A stretch of DNA of 64,000 nucleotides from the NCBI RefSeq assembly GCF_014306105.1, contig NZ_JACRVF010000001.1:186001-250000 (forward strand), read 5' to 3'. The notes beneath the pieces were generated by a model. It did not search any database. It had not been told where the DNA came from and worked only from the letters and a program-made list of their open reading frames with translations. The position numbers were made by a program, and so were the translations under genes. This document shows positions 36,563 to 48,376 of the stretch, one piece after another. Source of the DNA: Pontibacter cellulosilyticus (GTDB lineage Bacteria; Bacteroidota; Bacteroidia; Cytophagales; Hymenobacteraceae). The first letter of the stretch is position 1, and the number at the start of each line of letters is the position of its first letter.

Positions 36563-38119
36563 ATGGCAACAAAAATCAGCGTGAGGCAAACGTTTGTATA
36601 CGTTTTTGCGACGCTTTATCTGCTGACTTTACTTTTCTCTATTTTTGAGAGACAAACACTGTGGCTATTGTTAGCAATTATACCGTTGCACCTGGTGTAC
36701 CTGAGCAACATTCGCCAGAACCGCCACACTATTTTGCGCAACTACCCACTGCTGGGTTACCTGCGTTACTTCTTCGAAAGTATACGCCCCGAACTGCGCC
36801 AGTACTTCTTTGAGTCGGACCTGGATGGGAAGCCATTCAGCCGCAGACAGCGTTCCATTGTGTACCAGCGCGCCAAAAACGTGCGCCAGACGGTGCCATT
36901 CGGGATGCAGGCAAACAGCCAGGAGATCGGCTTTGAGTGGATTGCCCACACTATGTTTCCGGTGCATGTAAAGGAAGAGGACCTGCGTGTAATGGTGGGC
37001 AGCAGCAGCTGTAAGCAGCCATACAGTGCCAGTATTTACAACATCTCTGCTATGAGCTATGGCTCGCTCAGCAAAACGGCAGTTACTGCCCTTAGTGCCG
37101 GTGCAAAACTTGGCGACTTTGCCCATAATACAGGAGAGGGTGGTGTAAGTCCGTTTCATATTGCAGGGGGCGGAGATCTTATCTGGCAAATTGGCACGGG
37201 TTACTTTGGCTGCCGCGATAAAAGCGGTAATTTTTCCGAAAGGCTTTTCCAGGAACAGGTAGCACATCCGCATATAAAGATGGTGGAGATAAAACTGTCG
37301 CAGGGAGCTAAGCCGGGTCACGGTGGTATTCTTCCGGCCGCAAAAAACACTCCTGAGATTGCTGCTATACGCAAAGTAGAGCCTTATACTACAGTAGCCT
37401 CACCTCCGGCACACTCCGCTTTCAGCGATCAGTTCACATTGCTGCTGTTCATCCAAAAACTGCGTGTGCTGTCAGAAGGTAAGCCAATTGGTATAAAACT
37501 GTGTATCGGTAACAAAGAAGAGTTTGAGCAGCTCTGCCGCCAGATGAAGCACAATCAGATCTTCCCGGATTTTATTACAATTGATGGGGCCGAAGGCGGT
37601 ACAGGAGCCGCGCCGCTGGAGTTCACTGATAGTCTGGGTATGCCGCTTTACGATGCTTTGGCTTATGTGCAGAACATGCTTATAAAGTATGGCCTACGTA
37701 ACGAGATTAAACTGATAGCAGCCGGAAAGATCATTACGGGTGTCGATATACTTAAAGCGGTATCGCTGGGAGCCGATATCTGCTATAGCGCCAGGGGTAT
37801 GATGTTCGCCTTAGGTTGTATTCAGGCATTGCAGTGTGATTCGGGTCGTTGCCCGGCAGGTATTGCCACACAGGATAAAAACCTGTATAGCGGTTTGGAT
37901 GTAGCTGATAAGCGGGTGCGGGTAGCTAATTTCCACGGCATTACAATCAAGTCTACAGTAGAGGTAATGGAGGCCTGCGGCTTTATCTCGCTGCATGATG
38001 TGACTCCAGACAAGATATTCAGGAGGGTAGAGCAGGGGCACACGTTAAGCTTTAAGGATATTTATTTTGCTAAGAATAGTGCAGCTAGTGAGATTAGCAA
38101 GAATTATATTCTGAACTAG
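36563..38119 (+). CDS. FMN-binding glutamate synthase-like protein
   Basis: A 518-residue protein with two N-terminal membrane-like stretches, then the FMN/3Fe-4S glutamate synthase central region: NISAMSYGSLSKTAVTALS, NTGEGGVSPFH, GAKPGHGGILP, GIKLCIGN and FITIDGAEGGTGAAP, plus the Cys cluster region CIQALQCDSGRCPAGIATQ. It lacks the amidotransferase domain of GltB, so free ammonia or another donor must supply nitrogen, or it acts on another substrate; stand-alone enzymes of this family are not biochemically defined. Its leader is unusual. Confidence 0.9.
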   Translation: MATKISVRQTFVYVFATLYLLTLLFSIFERQTLWLLLAIIPLHLVYLSNIRQNRHTILRNYPLLGYLRYFFESIRPELRQYFFESDLDGKPFSRRQRSIVYQRAKNVRQTVPFGMQANSQEIGFEWIAHTMFPVHVKEEDLRVMVGSSSCKQPYSASIYNISAMSYGSLSKTAVTALSAGAKLGDFAHNTGEGGVSPFHIAGGGDLIWQIGTGYFGCRDKSGNFSERLFQEQVAHPHIKMVEIKLSQGAKPGHGGILPAAKNTPEIAAIRKVEPYTTVASPPAHSAFSDQFTLLLFIQKLRVLSEGKPIGIKLCIGNKEEFEQLCRQMKHNQIFPDFITIDGAEGGTGAAPLEFTDSLGMPLYDALAYVQNMLIKYGLRNEIKLIAAGKIITGVDILKAVSLGADICYSARGMMFALGCIQALQCDSGRCPAGIATQDKNLYSGLDVADKRVRVANFHGITIKSTVEVMEACGFISLHDVTPDKIFRRVEQGHTLSFKDIYFAKNSAASEISKNYILN

Positions 38120-38153
38120 TTATAAGAAAGATTTATTCTCTACGATTCTGAGA

Positions 38154-38197
38154 AATAAGCGAAGCCCTCTGTTTTACTACGGAGGGCTTTGCTTATT
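38154..38197. terminator. Seventeen-bp hairpin terminator, bidirectional
   Basis: A 17-bp stem including two G-U pairs (38154-38170 with 38181-38197) around a 10-nt loop lies after the FMN glutamate-synthase-like gene and before the leftward small ORF. Confidence 0.85.
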
Positions 38198-38223
38198 CTT
38201 TGTTTCTGATTTTATACTTTAAT

Positions 38224-38379
38224 CTAATAGTATATCTCAGAATCTTCGTCATACAAATCAAAATCTACGTCTTCCTCCTCCAAGTGAGTAGACATGTAGA
38301 GGTATGCAACGGCTCCTGCCAATAATAAGGTAGTCCCTATCAAGAATAGTGGAAGCGTATTTTTCTGTTTCTTTTTCAT
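38224..38379 (-). CDS. Small single-pass membrane protein with acidic tail
   Basis: A 51-residue ORF from ATG: basic start MKKKQKN, one membrane helix LPLFLIGTTLLLAGAVAYLYM and a very acidic tail ending DVDFDLYDEDSEIYY. The clear N-in/C-out arrangement makes a real small protein likely. The GTT-centred helix resembles the ORF at 35943-36074. Confidence 0.6.
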   Translation of the reverse strand: MKKKQKNTLPLFLIGTTLLLAGAVAYLYMSTHLEEEDVDFDLYDEDSEIYY

Positions 38380-38448
38380 GGCTGTTGGTTCAGGTCTTCC
38401 TTATACGTTTTTGCCCCCCTTAGTTGTTATACAGGAACAGGCTAAAAT

Positions 38449-38480
38449 AAAAAGGCCGAGTTGATTAACCCGGCCTTTTT
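38449..38480 (-). terminator. Hairpin terminator after the fused acyl-CoA mutase gene
   Basis: A 14-bp stem with one mismatch (38449-38462 with 38467-38480) with a T-rich tail on the - strand (TTTTTATTTTA) ends the leftward mutase transcript. Confidence 0.82.
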
Positions 38481-38520
38481 TGTGAAACGCCTTCAAAAGG
38501 CATTTTGGTATATATATTAC

Positions 38521-41500
38521 TTACATGTTTCTGCGGTACTGACCGCCTACTTCAAATAAGGCATTGGTGATCTGGCCCAGTGAGCAATACTTCACAGTCT
38601 CCATCATCTCCTCGAATATGTTGCCGTTATTAATTGCCACTTGCTGTATGCGCTTCAGCATTTCCGCTGACTTATCTTCATTGCGCTGGTGCAGCGACTG
38701 TAGCATAGAGATCTGGTACTGCTTTTCTTCTTCAGTGGCACGGATAACTTCTTGTGGAATTACCGTAGGAGAGCCCTGCGAAGAAAGGAAAGTGTTCACG
38801 CCAATGATCGGGTACTCGCCTGTATGCTTCAGGGTCTCGTAGTATAAACTCTCTTCCTGAATCTTACCGCGCTGGTACATAGTTTCCATGGCACCCAACA
38901 CGCCGCCACGCTCTGTAATGCGGTCAAATTCTACCAGTACAGCTTCTTCCACCAGGTCGGTTAGTTCTTCGATGATGAACGAGCCTTGTAACGGGTTCTC
39001 ATTTTTCGCCAGACCCAGCTCACGGTTAATAATCAGCTGGATTGCCATCGCACGACGCACAGAAGCTTCTGTAGGTGTGGTAATAGCCTCATCGTAAGCG
39101 TTGGTGTGTAGTGAATTACAGTTGTCGTAGATCGCGTAAAGTGCCTGCAACGTAGTACGGATGTCGTTGAAGTCGATCTCCTGCGCATGCAGCGACCGGC
39201 CCGATGTCTGGATGTGGTATTTCAACATCTGCGAACGGGCATCCGCGTTATACTTGTGCTTCATGGCCTTCGCCCAGATTCTGCGCGCCACACGACCGAT
39301 CACGGCATACTCCGGATCGATACCGTTCGAGAAGAAGAAGCTCAGGTTTGGCGCAAACTTGTTAATGTCCATACCGCGGCTCACGTAATACTCTACAAAC
39401 GTAAAGCCGTTTGCAAGTGTAAAGGCGAGCTGCGAAATCGGGTTGGCGCCGGCTTCAGCAATGTGGTAACCAGAAATAGATACTGAGTAGAAGTTACGTA
39501 CGTTCTTGTCGATAAAGTATGCCTGCACGTCACCCATCAGACGAAGCGAGAACTCCGTGGAGAAGATACAAGTGTTCTGTGCCTGATCTTCTTTCAGGAT
39601 GTCCGCCTGCACGGTACCACGAACTGCAGCTAACGTGCGGGTCTTGATAGGCTCGTATACTTCAGCAGGCAGTACCTGGTCGCCGGTTACGCCTAAAAGC
39701 ATCAAGCCTAAGCCATCGTTGCCTTTTGGCAATTCGCCTTGATAGCGTGGACGCTCTGTGCCTTTCTCTTTATAGATAGCCTCGATCTTCTTATTAATCT
39801 CATCTTCCAGGCCATGCTCTTTAATATATAGTTCGCATTGCTGGTCAATGGCCGCATTCATGAAGAAGCCGGTAAGTATAGCCGCCGGTCCGTTGATGGT
39901 CATCGAAACCGAGGTCATCGGGTCGGCCAGGTTAAAGCCGGAGTATAATTTCTTGGCATCATCCAGGCAGCAAATGCTTACGCCGGAGTTACCGATCTTA
40001 CCATAAATATCAGGTCTGAAATCAGGGTCTTCGCCGTAAAGTGTTACCGAGTCAAATGCTGTAGACAAACGCTTAGCTGGCATGCCTAAACTCACGTAGT
40101 GGAAACGACGGTTGGTACGCTCCGGTCCACCTTCGCCGGCAAACATACGGGTAGGGTCTTCGCCTTCGCGCTTGAAAGGGAAAACACCTGCTGTGTAAGG
40201 GAATTCACCCGGCACATTTTCCTGCAGGTTCCACTTCAATAAGTCACCCCATGCTTCGTAGCGTGGCGTAGAAACTTTGGGTATCTGCAGATGAGAAAGG
40301 GACTCCGTATGTGTTTTAATCTTTAGCTCTTTGTCGCGTACTTTAAATACGTAGAACTCATTCTTGTAAGCCTGTACTTTGTCTTTCCAGTTCTCGAGTA
40401 TCTTCTTGTTTTGTCCATCCAGGTTCAGTTCTACTTCCGCGTAAGCTTCCTCCAATTGCTTCACCAAACGGTCCTTATCAGCAATCTCTATATTTTGAAC
40501 TGCCTCTATAGACTTCTTAATACCATACAGCTTCTGCGCTACTTCAGCCTGGTCTTTGCTCCATTTGTCGTAGTTGCGGATAGTTTCAGATATCTCAGAA
40601 AGATAGCGGGTTCGGGCAGGAGGGATGATGAATACTTTCTCCGACATCTCTTTAGAGGTCTTCAGGTTAGAGTCAAACTCTACGCCTGTTTTTTCAGAGA
40701 TCTTCGCCATGATAGCGCGGTAAAGGCGGTTCATGCCCGGATCGTTGAACTGCGATGCTATAGTTCCGAAAACCGGAATCTCGTCATCGTTCACGTCCCA
40801 CAACTGGTGGTTGCGCTTGTATTGTTTCTTCACATCACGAATCGCATCCAGGGCGCCACGCTTGTCGAACTTGTTCAGAGCGATTACATCGGCAAAGTCC
40901 AGCATGTCGATCTTCTCGAGCTGCGTGGCGGCACCGTACTCCGGCGTCATCACGTACAGGCTCATATCAGAATGCTCGATGATCTCGGTGTCAGACTGTC
41001 CAATACCGGAAGTCTCTAGTATGATCAGGTCGAAATCGGCAGCTTTTACAATGTCTACGGCACCCTGTACATACTTGCTCAGGGCCAGGTTGCTTTGGCG
41101 GGTTGCCAGCGAGCGCATGTAAACTCTCTCGTTAGAGATGGAGTTCATACGGATACGGTCACCAAGCAAAGCACCACCGGTTTTGCGCTTCGATGGGTCT
41201 ACGGAGATGATAGCTATTTTCTTTTCAGGAAAGTCCAGCAGGAAACGGCGCACCAGTTCATCCACTAAAGACGACTTACCGGCACCACCTGTACCTGTTA
41301 TACCCAACACAGGCGTTTTTACTTCTTTGGCCTGCTCTTTTACTTCATTAAGTATGCTACGCGCCTCCTCCGGAAAATTCTCGGCAGCAGAAATAAGCCT
41401 GGCTATCGATTTAGGGTCTTTGTCGCGCAGGTGCTTTGCTTCACCGTTCAGGTCTTTGCCTGTCGGGAAGTCGCACTTCTGCAGCATGTCGTTTATCATA

Positions 41501-41907
41501 CCCTGCAAGCCCATAGCACGTCCATCATCCGGAGAATAAATACGGGCAATACCGTATCCATGCAGTTCTTCGATCTCAGACGGAAGTATAACACCGCCAC
41601 CGCCACCGAAGATGCAGATATGTCCGCAGCCGCGCTCGTTCAGCAAGTCGTACATATACTTGAAGTACTCCAGGTGCCCACCCTGGTAAGAAGTAATGGC
41701 AATAGCTTGCGCATCTTCCTGAATCGCGCAGTCCACTATCTCCTGCACAGAGCGGTTATGGCCCAAATGTATGACTTCTGCTCCGGAGGCCTGAATGATA
41801 CGACGCATGATGTTTATCGAAGCATCGTGGCCATCGAAAAGAGAAGCGGCTGTCACGATACGGATATGGTTGACAGGCTTATATGGTTCTACTGTAGTAA
41901 GTTGCAT
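38521..41907 (-). CDS. icmF: Fused isobutyryl-CoA mutase (IcmF-like)
   Basis: A 1128-residue single polypeptide. Domains in order: B12-binding ([11 protein letters not shown] with the axial His, AITSYQGGH and FGGGGG, residues 20-140), a MeaB/ArgK-type GTPase (P-loop [12 protein letters not shown] near 205, [17 protein letters not shown]), a linker, then the acyl-CoA mutase TIM barrel ([42 protein letters not shown]). This order identifies IcmF, which interconverts isobutyryl- and butyryl-CoA (or related pairs) with coenzyme B12 and has its own G-protein chaperone. It is transcribed alone and ends in a terminator at 38449-38480. Confidence 0.94.
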   Translation of the reverse strand: MQLTTVEPYKPVNHIRIVTAASLFDGHDASINIMRRIIQASGAEVIHLGHNRSVQEIVDCAIQEDAQAIAITSYQGGHLEYFKYMYDLLNERGCGHICIFGGGGGVILPSEIEELHGYGIARIYSPDDGRAMGLQGMINDMLQKCDFPTGKDLNGEAKHLRDKDPKSIARLISAAENFPEEARSILNEVKEQAKEVKTPVLGITGTGGAGKSSLVDELVRRFLLDFPEKKIAIISVDPSKRKTGGALLGDRIRMNSISNERVYMRSLATRQSNLALSKYVQGAVDIVKAADFDLIILETSGIGQSDTEIIEHSDMSLYVMTPEYGAATQLEKIDMLDFADVIALNKFDKRGALDAIRDVKKQYKRNHQLWDVNDDEIPVFGTIASQFNDPGMNRLYRAIMAKISEKTGVEFDSNLKTSKEMSEKVFIIPPARTRYLSEISETIRNYDKWSKDQAEVAQKLYGIKKSIEAVQNIEIADKDRLVKQLEEAYAEVELNLDGQNKKILENWKDKVQAYKNEFYVFKVRDKELKIKTHTESLSHLQIPKVSTPRYEAWGDLLKWNLQENVPGEFPYTAGVFPFKREGEDPTRMFAGEGGPERTNRRFHYVSLGMPAKRLSTAFDSVTLYGEDPDFRPDIYGKIGNSGVSICCLDDAKKLYSGFNLADPMTSVSMTINGPAAILTGFFMNAAIDQQCELYIKEHGLEDEINKKIEAIYKEKGTERPRYQGELPKGNDGLGLMLLGVTGDQVLPAEVYEPIKTRTLAAVRGTVQADILKEDQAQNTCIFSTEFSLRLMGDVQAYFIDKNVRNFYSVSISGYHIAEAGANPISQLAFTLANGFTFVEYYVSRGMDINKFAPNLSFFFSNGIDPEYAVIGRVARRIWAKAMKHKYNADARSQMLKYHIQTSGRSLHAQEIDFNDIRTTLQALYAIYDNCNSLHTNAYDEAITTPTEASVRRAMAIQLIINRELGLAKNENPLQGSFIIEELTDLVEEAVLVEFDRITERGGVLGAMETMYQRGKIQEESLYYETLKHTGEYPIIGVNTFLSSQGSPTVIPQEVIRATEEEKQYQISMLQSLHQRNEDKSAEMLKRIQQVAINNGNIFEEMMETVKYCSLGQITNALFEVGGQYRRNM

Positions 41908-42157
41908 AGTTTACTAACAAGATTTTTCAAAAATTGATGCGAATATAGGCATTTTTAGCGAGGATTGACAGGGCGTATGAAGCGACTAAAGCCTGAAAAC
42001 AATCACATTGGTTTAAGTTATGCCCACTAGATTAATCATAAAGGCAACGGTATAACTAACAATTTAGCTGGAAGTTGCTAGTCCAGATGATATAATTAAT
42101 GTGCTATACTTTGTTTTAGATAAAGTATAAATTTGTGCTGTATTAATGATTCTATTT

Positions 42158-42994
42158 ATGCCAAGTCTTAAAACCTGTACACGGGTTATTTTAAAGTATA
42201 GTGCTTCACTGCTTCTAGCTCTATGTTTAGTTAAATCTTCTTTTGCTCAGGAATCTGATACTGTGAAGATAGCAACTGATACGCTGGAGTATAATGATCC
42301 CTGGGGGTTCAATTCCAGTATTTTTAACATTAAACCTGAAAGCAAGCCAGTGGAAGGAGACATCAGGAAAAAGAATAATGGTAACGGTACTATAACTTAC
42401 ACTGCTCACCTGCAAAGTGTAACAGAAGATTATCTTATCATAAGTAAGGTGAAGCTTAATAAAATTATGGGTAACGACATGCAAAATATGCAAATACCAG
42501 AAAGAAAGGTGAAGGTTAAGCGATATGTAAATAAGGTTGCTTCCATTGACCCTTTAATGGAAATGGATATTCTAAGTGTTACTGCTGATAGTTCGTTAGG
42601 TGATCTTGAAATTGATTTAACATATTCTTACAGTCTTATAACTAATGAAGAAAAGGAGGTTGATATACCCAAAAATGGGAGAGACTATGCCTTATACTCC
42701 GAAGTAGACACTGTTAAAAAGACAATTACTTATTACCTAAAAAACTTCTCCAGCAAAACGGTAATTTTAAAAAGTGTCACAGAATCACAGGACGTTAGTT
42801 ACATATTTTTGAGAGATGGAGTTTATGGAACAGGTGAGAATAGCTTTTTCAAGTACAGGATCAAGAAAAGGGATCCCAGGAAGTCTGTTGCTCTCAAGCC
42901 TGGTGCGAATCTTATAATCCGTAAAGAAACCTATGCGTACCTAAATTTTTATGAATATGCGGATCTTTCTCTGGAGGTACTATTTAAAAAATAA
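42158..42994 (+). CDS. Secreted protein of unknown function
   Basis: A 278-residue protein with a signal peptide (ILKYSASLLLALCLVKSSFAQ), then a beta-rich, polar domain with many Lys, Asn and Asp residues. No domain is recognised. The chosen ATG is 42158; an ATG at 42146 is also possible. It stands alone, 260 bp upstream of the GldL-like gene on the same strand. I cannot assign a function. Confidence 0.6.
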   Translation: MPSLKTCTRVILKYSASLLLALCLVKSSFAQESDTVKIATDTLEYNDPWGFNSSIFNIKPESKPVEGDIRKKNNGNGTITYTAHLQSVTEDYLIISKVKLNKIMGNDMQNMQIPERKVKVKRYVNKVASIDPLMEMDILSVTADSSLGDLEIDLTYSYSLITNEEKEVDIPKNGRDYALYSEVDTVKKTITYYLKNFSSKTVILKSVTESQDVSYIFLRDGVYGTGENSFFKYRIKKRDPRKSVALKPGANLIIRKETYAYLNFYEYADLSLEVLFKK

Positions 42995-43257
42995 ATTCAT
43001 AAGGCCAATCAAGATAGATTAATATTAATCGAACATATTGAATTATAGTTAGGGAAGACCAAAGTAAGTTTTAGAGAACCTGATCTGAATGTAACTCAAA
43101 TTCATTCACTAAATACTTCGTAACATATGTTGTATTATCAGCATCTGTTAAATATCATTGTAAAAATTTCTGATTTCTATTAATGTGCAATCGTGTAAAA
43201 ACCATTGCATTAGAAAAGAAGTACCGTTTGAATTTCCAACCTTTAAAAATTATACAT

Positions 43258-43440
43258 ATGAGATTGAGTGTTTACATTCTTGGAGCCTTCACCGCGATGG
43301 TCGTTATTCTGGGCTTTTTGTTTAAAACGATGCACTGGGCTGGTGCAGATATGATGATCGTGCTTGGATGTGCTATAGCAGCCACACTTTATGTGCCTCT
43401 GTTTTCAATTTACAAGTACAGAAAAGGCAGAACGGCTTAA
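43258..43440 (+). CDS. GldL N-terminal-like mini membrane protein
   Basis: A 60-residue protein with two membrane helices (VYILGAFTAMVVILGFLFKTMHW and MMIVLGCAIAATLYVPLFSI) connected by MHWAGAD, which resembles the KxxHWPGA motif of the T9SS/gliding motor protein GldL. The cytoplasmic part of GldL is absent. I chose the ATG at 43258; the frame can extend to 43183. The gene is followed by a strong terminator. Confidence 0.68.
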   Translation: MRLSVYILGAFTAMVVILGFLFKTMHWAGADMMIVLGCAIAATLYVPLFSIYKYRKGRTA

Positions 43441-43456
43441 ATAAATCAACTGCAGC

Positions 43457-43502
43457 AAAAGCCATCATTTAGTATCTGATTAGATGCTTTATGATGGCTT
43501 TT
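43457..43502 (+). terminator. Branched hairpin terminator
   Basis: A 12-bp outer stem (43457-43468 with 43491-43502) encloses a 7-bp inner stem with one G-U pair, followed by T residues. Confidence 0.85.
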
Positions 43503-43587
43503 TATTTATTACAGCTTTCATTCCTGTTACCCCTTAATAGGGTGTTTTACTCTGGTCCTATATTAGATTTTTACCACAAAAGGAGTA

Positions 43588-43618
43588 TTGGTGGTAAGTA
43601 ACCTGTCATTTACCTTTG
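43588..43618 (+). promoter_or_regulatory. Consensus Bacteroidetes promoter for the beta-propeller gene
   Basis: TTG at 43588-43590, exactly 20 bp, then TACCTTTG at 43611-43618, a full match. The transcript start near 43625 leaves a 60-nt 5' UTR before the ATG at 43686. Confidence 0.72.
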
Positions 43619-43685
43619 CGCCTTCAATTTTTCGAAGACAACTTATACTTTTCCTAATAGCTTTTATTCACCCTAATTAATATTT

Positions 43686-45449
43686 ATGAAGAGAATTTTT
43701 TACGCATTATTATTCTTTTTGCTGTACACGTATACTTCAGCTAATGCACAGGAATTGTGGTCGGCTAATAGTTCCGGCAGTGTTCTGCAGAAGGATATTA
43801 ACATTGATGGCAACATACTCATCCTTAAGAGTGGTAGCCTGCATTGCTTGTCTAAGAGCACAGGTAATGAAGTGTGGAGTACTAAAATTGACAAGGCTAA
43901 ATCTTTCGTCAGGATCAGCAAGTCTACATTGATACAAGTACTAAGCGAAACAGATACTTTCATTATCAATATCACAGACGGTAAAATATTATATAATTCC
44001 ATCGAGGCAAAACATGCATCTCCTAGGATAAGGTACTCCTCTAATAGACTATTAGTGTGGGCAAGTGGCAGCAATTTGACCGAAGCAATTCTGCTGGATA
44101 AAGTTTCTGGCGAGGTGTTGTCGAAAACTAAGATTGCAGACGGTGTTGCAAAGGAATTAGATACTTTTTTACAGCCAAACGGTGATTTTATTGTTTTTTC
44201 AACTTTTGGTGTGTCATATATAACTGCTTCTGGTAAGCTAAACTACAACACGCCACTTAAAATAGCTGAAAGTGCAAAGCAGTTAGCAGCATATTATACT
44301 CCTACTCTCAAGATGTTCCCTACAGCTAACCCAGATCATAAAGCCGTTATTAAAGATGGGTATTTGCTAAACTTGAATATAAAAACAGGTCAGGTTAATG
44401 CCGAGACGGAATTAGCTTCAGCCTTGGTAACTTTTGATAACCTGGACGAACAGCAGGTAATTATTGGCGGTCAGATTAAAAAAGACCTTCAATTAGCAGT
44501 ATATGATAAAAGCACCTGTAAAGAAATAAGAAAAGGAGCTATAAAAGTTGCAAATACAGGCAGTATACTACGCCATCAAAATGATCTTTTTGTAATAAGC
44601 ACCAGTACAGTTGGAGGTTCTACCATTAAGTTGGTTGATTTTAATACCCTGGCCCTGAAAGCTGACAAAACATACAAAACAGGCGGTCAGTACTTGGGTA
44701 CTTTATTTAACAGCGAAAAAGGAATTGGTGTAACAAGTGCTTATAGTATAAACTACTTTAACCCCACAAGCTTCGAGTCTACAGGCGGCACAAAACACTA
44801 CATACATTCCGGTAAAACAAATCTCGAAGCTGGAGACGATGTATACTTCTTTTCTAATGGATACCTTGGTAAGGTAAACAAAACAAAAGGGGAGGAGACG
44901 CTACTTTATAAAGATAAGCTGTCTGTTAAGCTGATGGAGGAAGAGCAGCCGCAACTACAGTTAACAGAAGATGGTATTATTGTGGTTGCTTCGCAGTCTG
45001 TTGCCAAAGTTGATTTAAATGGCAATTTGGTTTACAATGAACACTTTGCGCCTCCGGGACCTTCTGCTGGAAGTGTGCTAGGTAATGCACTTTTACTGGC
45101 AGCCTCTTCTTACCTGGCTGTAGATGCGCAGGAGAAATCAAACGCTTCAACCAGTGTAAGCAGTAAACAGTATTGGACCAATGAGCAAAAAACTTTTGAG
45201 GCTATAGGAGGTGAGTTCGGAAGCAAAATCAGAGAAAGATTTTCCAAATCAGCTAATGCCATGCATTATCAGGTTATACTTACGAAAGGAGATGCAGGCA
45301 ACTTCAAGCTAATAAAGTTTAATAAACAAACAGGTAAGGTAGACGGCGAACTGCTAGTAGATAGCAGAACACCTGATTACGTATTCGATCCTGTTGAAAG
45401 CACTATATACCTATTTACAGCTGATTCTATAAAAGCAAAAAAGATATAA
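43686..45449 (+). CDS. Secreted PQQ-like beta-propeller protein
   Basis: A 587-residue protein with a signal peptide (MKRIFYALLFFLLYTYTSANAQ) and repeated propeller-blade signatures such as LHCLSKSTGNEVWSTKID, LLNLNIKTGQVNAE and KVDLNGNLVYNEH. It fits the PQQ/YWTD-like propeller family without any dehydrogenase catalytic residues, so it is probably a scaffold or binding protein. It starts 60 nt after a consensus promoter and ends in a 17-bp stem terminator. Its partner is unknown. Confidence 0.75.
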   Translation: MKRIFYALLFFLLYTYTSANAQELWSANSSGSVLQKDINIDGNILILKSGSLHCLSKSTGNEVWSTKIDKAKSFVRISKSTLIQVLSETDTFIINITDGKILYNSIEAKHASPRIRYSSNRLLVWASGSNLTEAILLDKVSGEVLSKTKIADGVAKELDTFLQPNGDFIVFSTFGVSYITASGKLNYNTPLKIAESAKQLAAYYTPTLKMFPTANPDHKAVIKDGYLLNLNIKTGQVNAETELASALVTFDNLDEQQVIIGGQIKKDLQLAVYDKSTCKEIRKGAIKVANTGSILRHQNDLFVISTSTVGGSTIKLVDFNTLALKADKTYKTGGQYLGTLFNSEKGIGVTSAYSINYFNPTSFESTGGTKHYIHSGKTNLEAGDDVYFFSNGYLGKVNKTKGEETLLYKDKLSVKLMEEEQPQLQLTEDGIIVVASQSVAKVDLNGNLVYNEHFAPPGPSAGSVLGNALLLAASSYLAVDAQEKSNASTSVSSKQYWTNEQKTFEAIGGEFGSKIRERFSKSANAMHYQVILTKGDAGNFKLIKFNKQTGKVDGELLVDSRTPDYVFDPVESTIYLFTADSIKAKKI

Positions 45450-45465
45450 GCTATTAATATTTTCT

Positions 45466-45504
45466 AACAAGAAGGGGCTGTAAATTCTACAGCCCCTTCT
45501 TGTT
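45466..45504. terminator. Seventeen-bp hairpin terminator, bidirectional
   Basis: A perfect 17-bp stem (45466-45482 with 45488-45504), loop AATTC, between the propeller gene and the convergent small ORF at 45530. Confidence 0.88.
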
Positions 45505-45529
45505 TTACAGAGAAAGCTCTGCCAGTATA

Positions 45530-45697
45530 TCACTTCTTTATAGCCCCATACAGCACCGGTGTAAAAAAGCTCAGGTTCTCCAGCACGCAGGTCATACTAT
45601 AAAACTTCTCCAGATCAACATCAGGACTATCGGCTAAAACCTGTAGAAGCTCGTCCAGCGCCTCTCTGAATTTATCGTTAAACTCTTCTTGTGTCAT
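45530..45697 (-). CDS. Small acidic helical protein of unknown function
   Basis: A 55-residue ORF from an ATG: MTQEEFNDKFREALDELLQ begins an amphipathic helix, and the rest is mixed (VLENLSFFTPVLYGAIKK). No signal or membrane segment. The coherent composition and ATG, and a shared terminator downstream, support it. It resembles no family I can name. Confidence 0.5.
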   Translation of the reverse strand: MTQEEFNDKFREALDELLQVLADSPDVDLEKFYSMTCVLENLSFFTPVLYGAIKK

Positions 45698-45879
45698 TTA
45701 AATAGCTTGTTTTAAGTAGCACAATATAAACCAACTTTCCTGGATTTTAATTTCCATGTAAACCACTGTTGTAGCTGATCCATAGTTATAAGCATGCTGT
45801 AAAGTGTAAAAAGTGGTGGAATACGGCATATTTATACTTTAGCAAGCTTAAAATCTTCTGACATGAATAGAAGATTTCT

Positions 45880-45887
45880 TAACTTTG
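45880..45887 (+). promoter_or_regulatory. TAnnTTTG box before lepA
   Basis: TAACTTTG is an exact -7 element. The -33 part is only CTG (45858-45860) 19 bp upstream, and the predicted start leaves a leader of about 12 nt before lepA. Confidence 0.5.
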
Positions 45888-45905
45888 TTTCTCGTATAGA
45901 TATTT

Positions 45906-47690
<1,785 letters not shown>

Positions 47691-47696
47691 AGTATA

Positions 47697-47732
47697 ACAA
47701 GCCCCAACGCGCCGCTGCGCGTTGGGGCTTGT
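47697..47732 (+). terminator. Fifteen-bp GC-rich hairpin terminator after lepA
   Basis: A perfect 15-bp stem (47697-47711 with 47718-47732) with a 6-nt loop; it lies 6 bp after the lepA stop. Confidence 0.88.
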
Positions 47733-47829
47733 CGCTTATATACATTCTGACAATAGAGCTTTTGACAAAGGAGAAAAGATTTTACGCTTGTTTTGATTGC
47801 CTTTTGTCAAATAATCAAGAAAAGAAACA

Positions 47830-48363
47830 TTGTACGCCGATATTACCATAAAAGCCCGTTGCGATAATCCTGCTGAAGTAGAAAGTATACTTCTTGGGTT
47901 GAATGCCACCTACCAGGGGCAGGACGTGCAGACAGATACCTACTATGAATCAGAGTATGGCAAGCTGAAGCACCGTCAGGGCAATATCGAGAACGTGCTG
48001 ATACATTATAACAGAACCCGGCTGGAAGAGGCGCACCAAACAGAAGTGCTGTTGTACCTGAAAAATCCGAGTGCAGCAACTGTTGCAGCGGTGTGCCAGG
48101 GCAAGCGAATCCTGGGACAGGTAAAAAAGAGAAGGAAGATATTTTTTATCGATAACGTAAAATTTCACCTGGACCAAATACAAGACTTGGGCACTTTTGT
48201 TGAGATAGAAGCCATCGATCTGGAAGGGTCTGTGGGAACAGAAGTGCTGCAGCAGCAATGCGATTATTACAAAGAGATGCTTCAGATACAAGACGAAGAT
48301 ATCATTACCAGTGCCTATACCGATTTACTTCAAATTCAAAAACCCGTAATACCTAATGCTTAA
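47830..48363 (+). CDS. CYTH-domain protein (class IV adenylate cyclase-like)
   Basis: A 177-residue cytoplasmic protein with a CYTH/ThTPase tunnel fold: it starts ADITIKARC, equivalent to the ExExK motif but with Glu replaced (I-T-I-K), followed by [29 protein letters not shown] and [14 protein letters not shown]. Family members hydrolyse triphosphates or make cAMP; the altered motif may lower activity. The start is a TTG at 47830, as no ATG lies in frame upstream. The stop overlaps the start region of folD, so translation may be coupled. Confidence 0.8.
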   Translation: MYADITIKARCDNPAEVESILLGLNATYQGQDVQTDTYYESEYGKLKHRQGNIENVLIHYNRTRLEEAHQTEVLLYLKNPSAATVAAVCQGKRILGQVKKRRKIFFIDNVKFHLDQIQDLGTFVEIEAIDLEGSVGTEVLQQQCDYYKEMLQIQDEDIITSAYTDLLQIQKPVIPNA

Positions 48364-48376
48364 CGATACTAAAACT

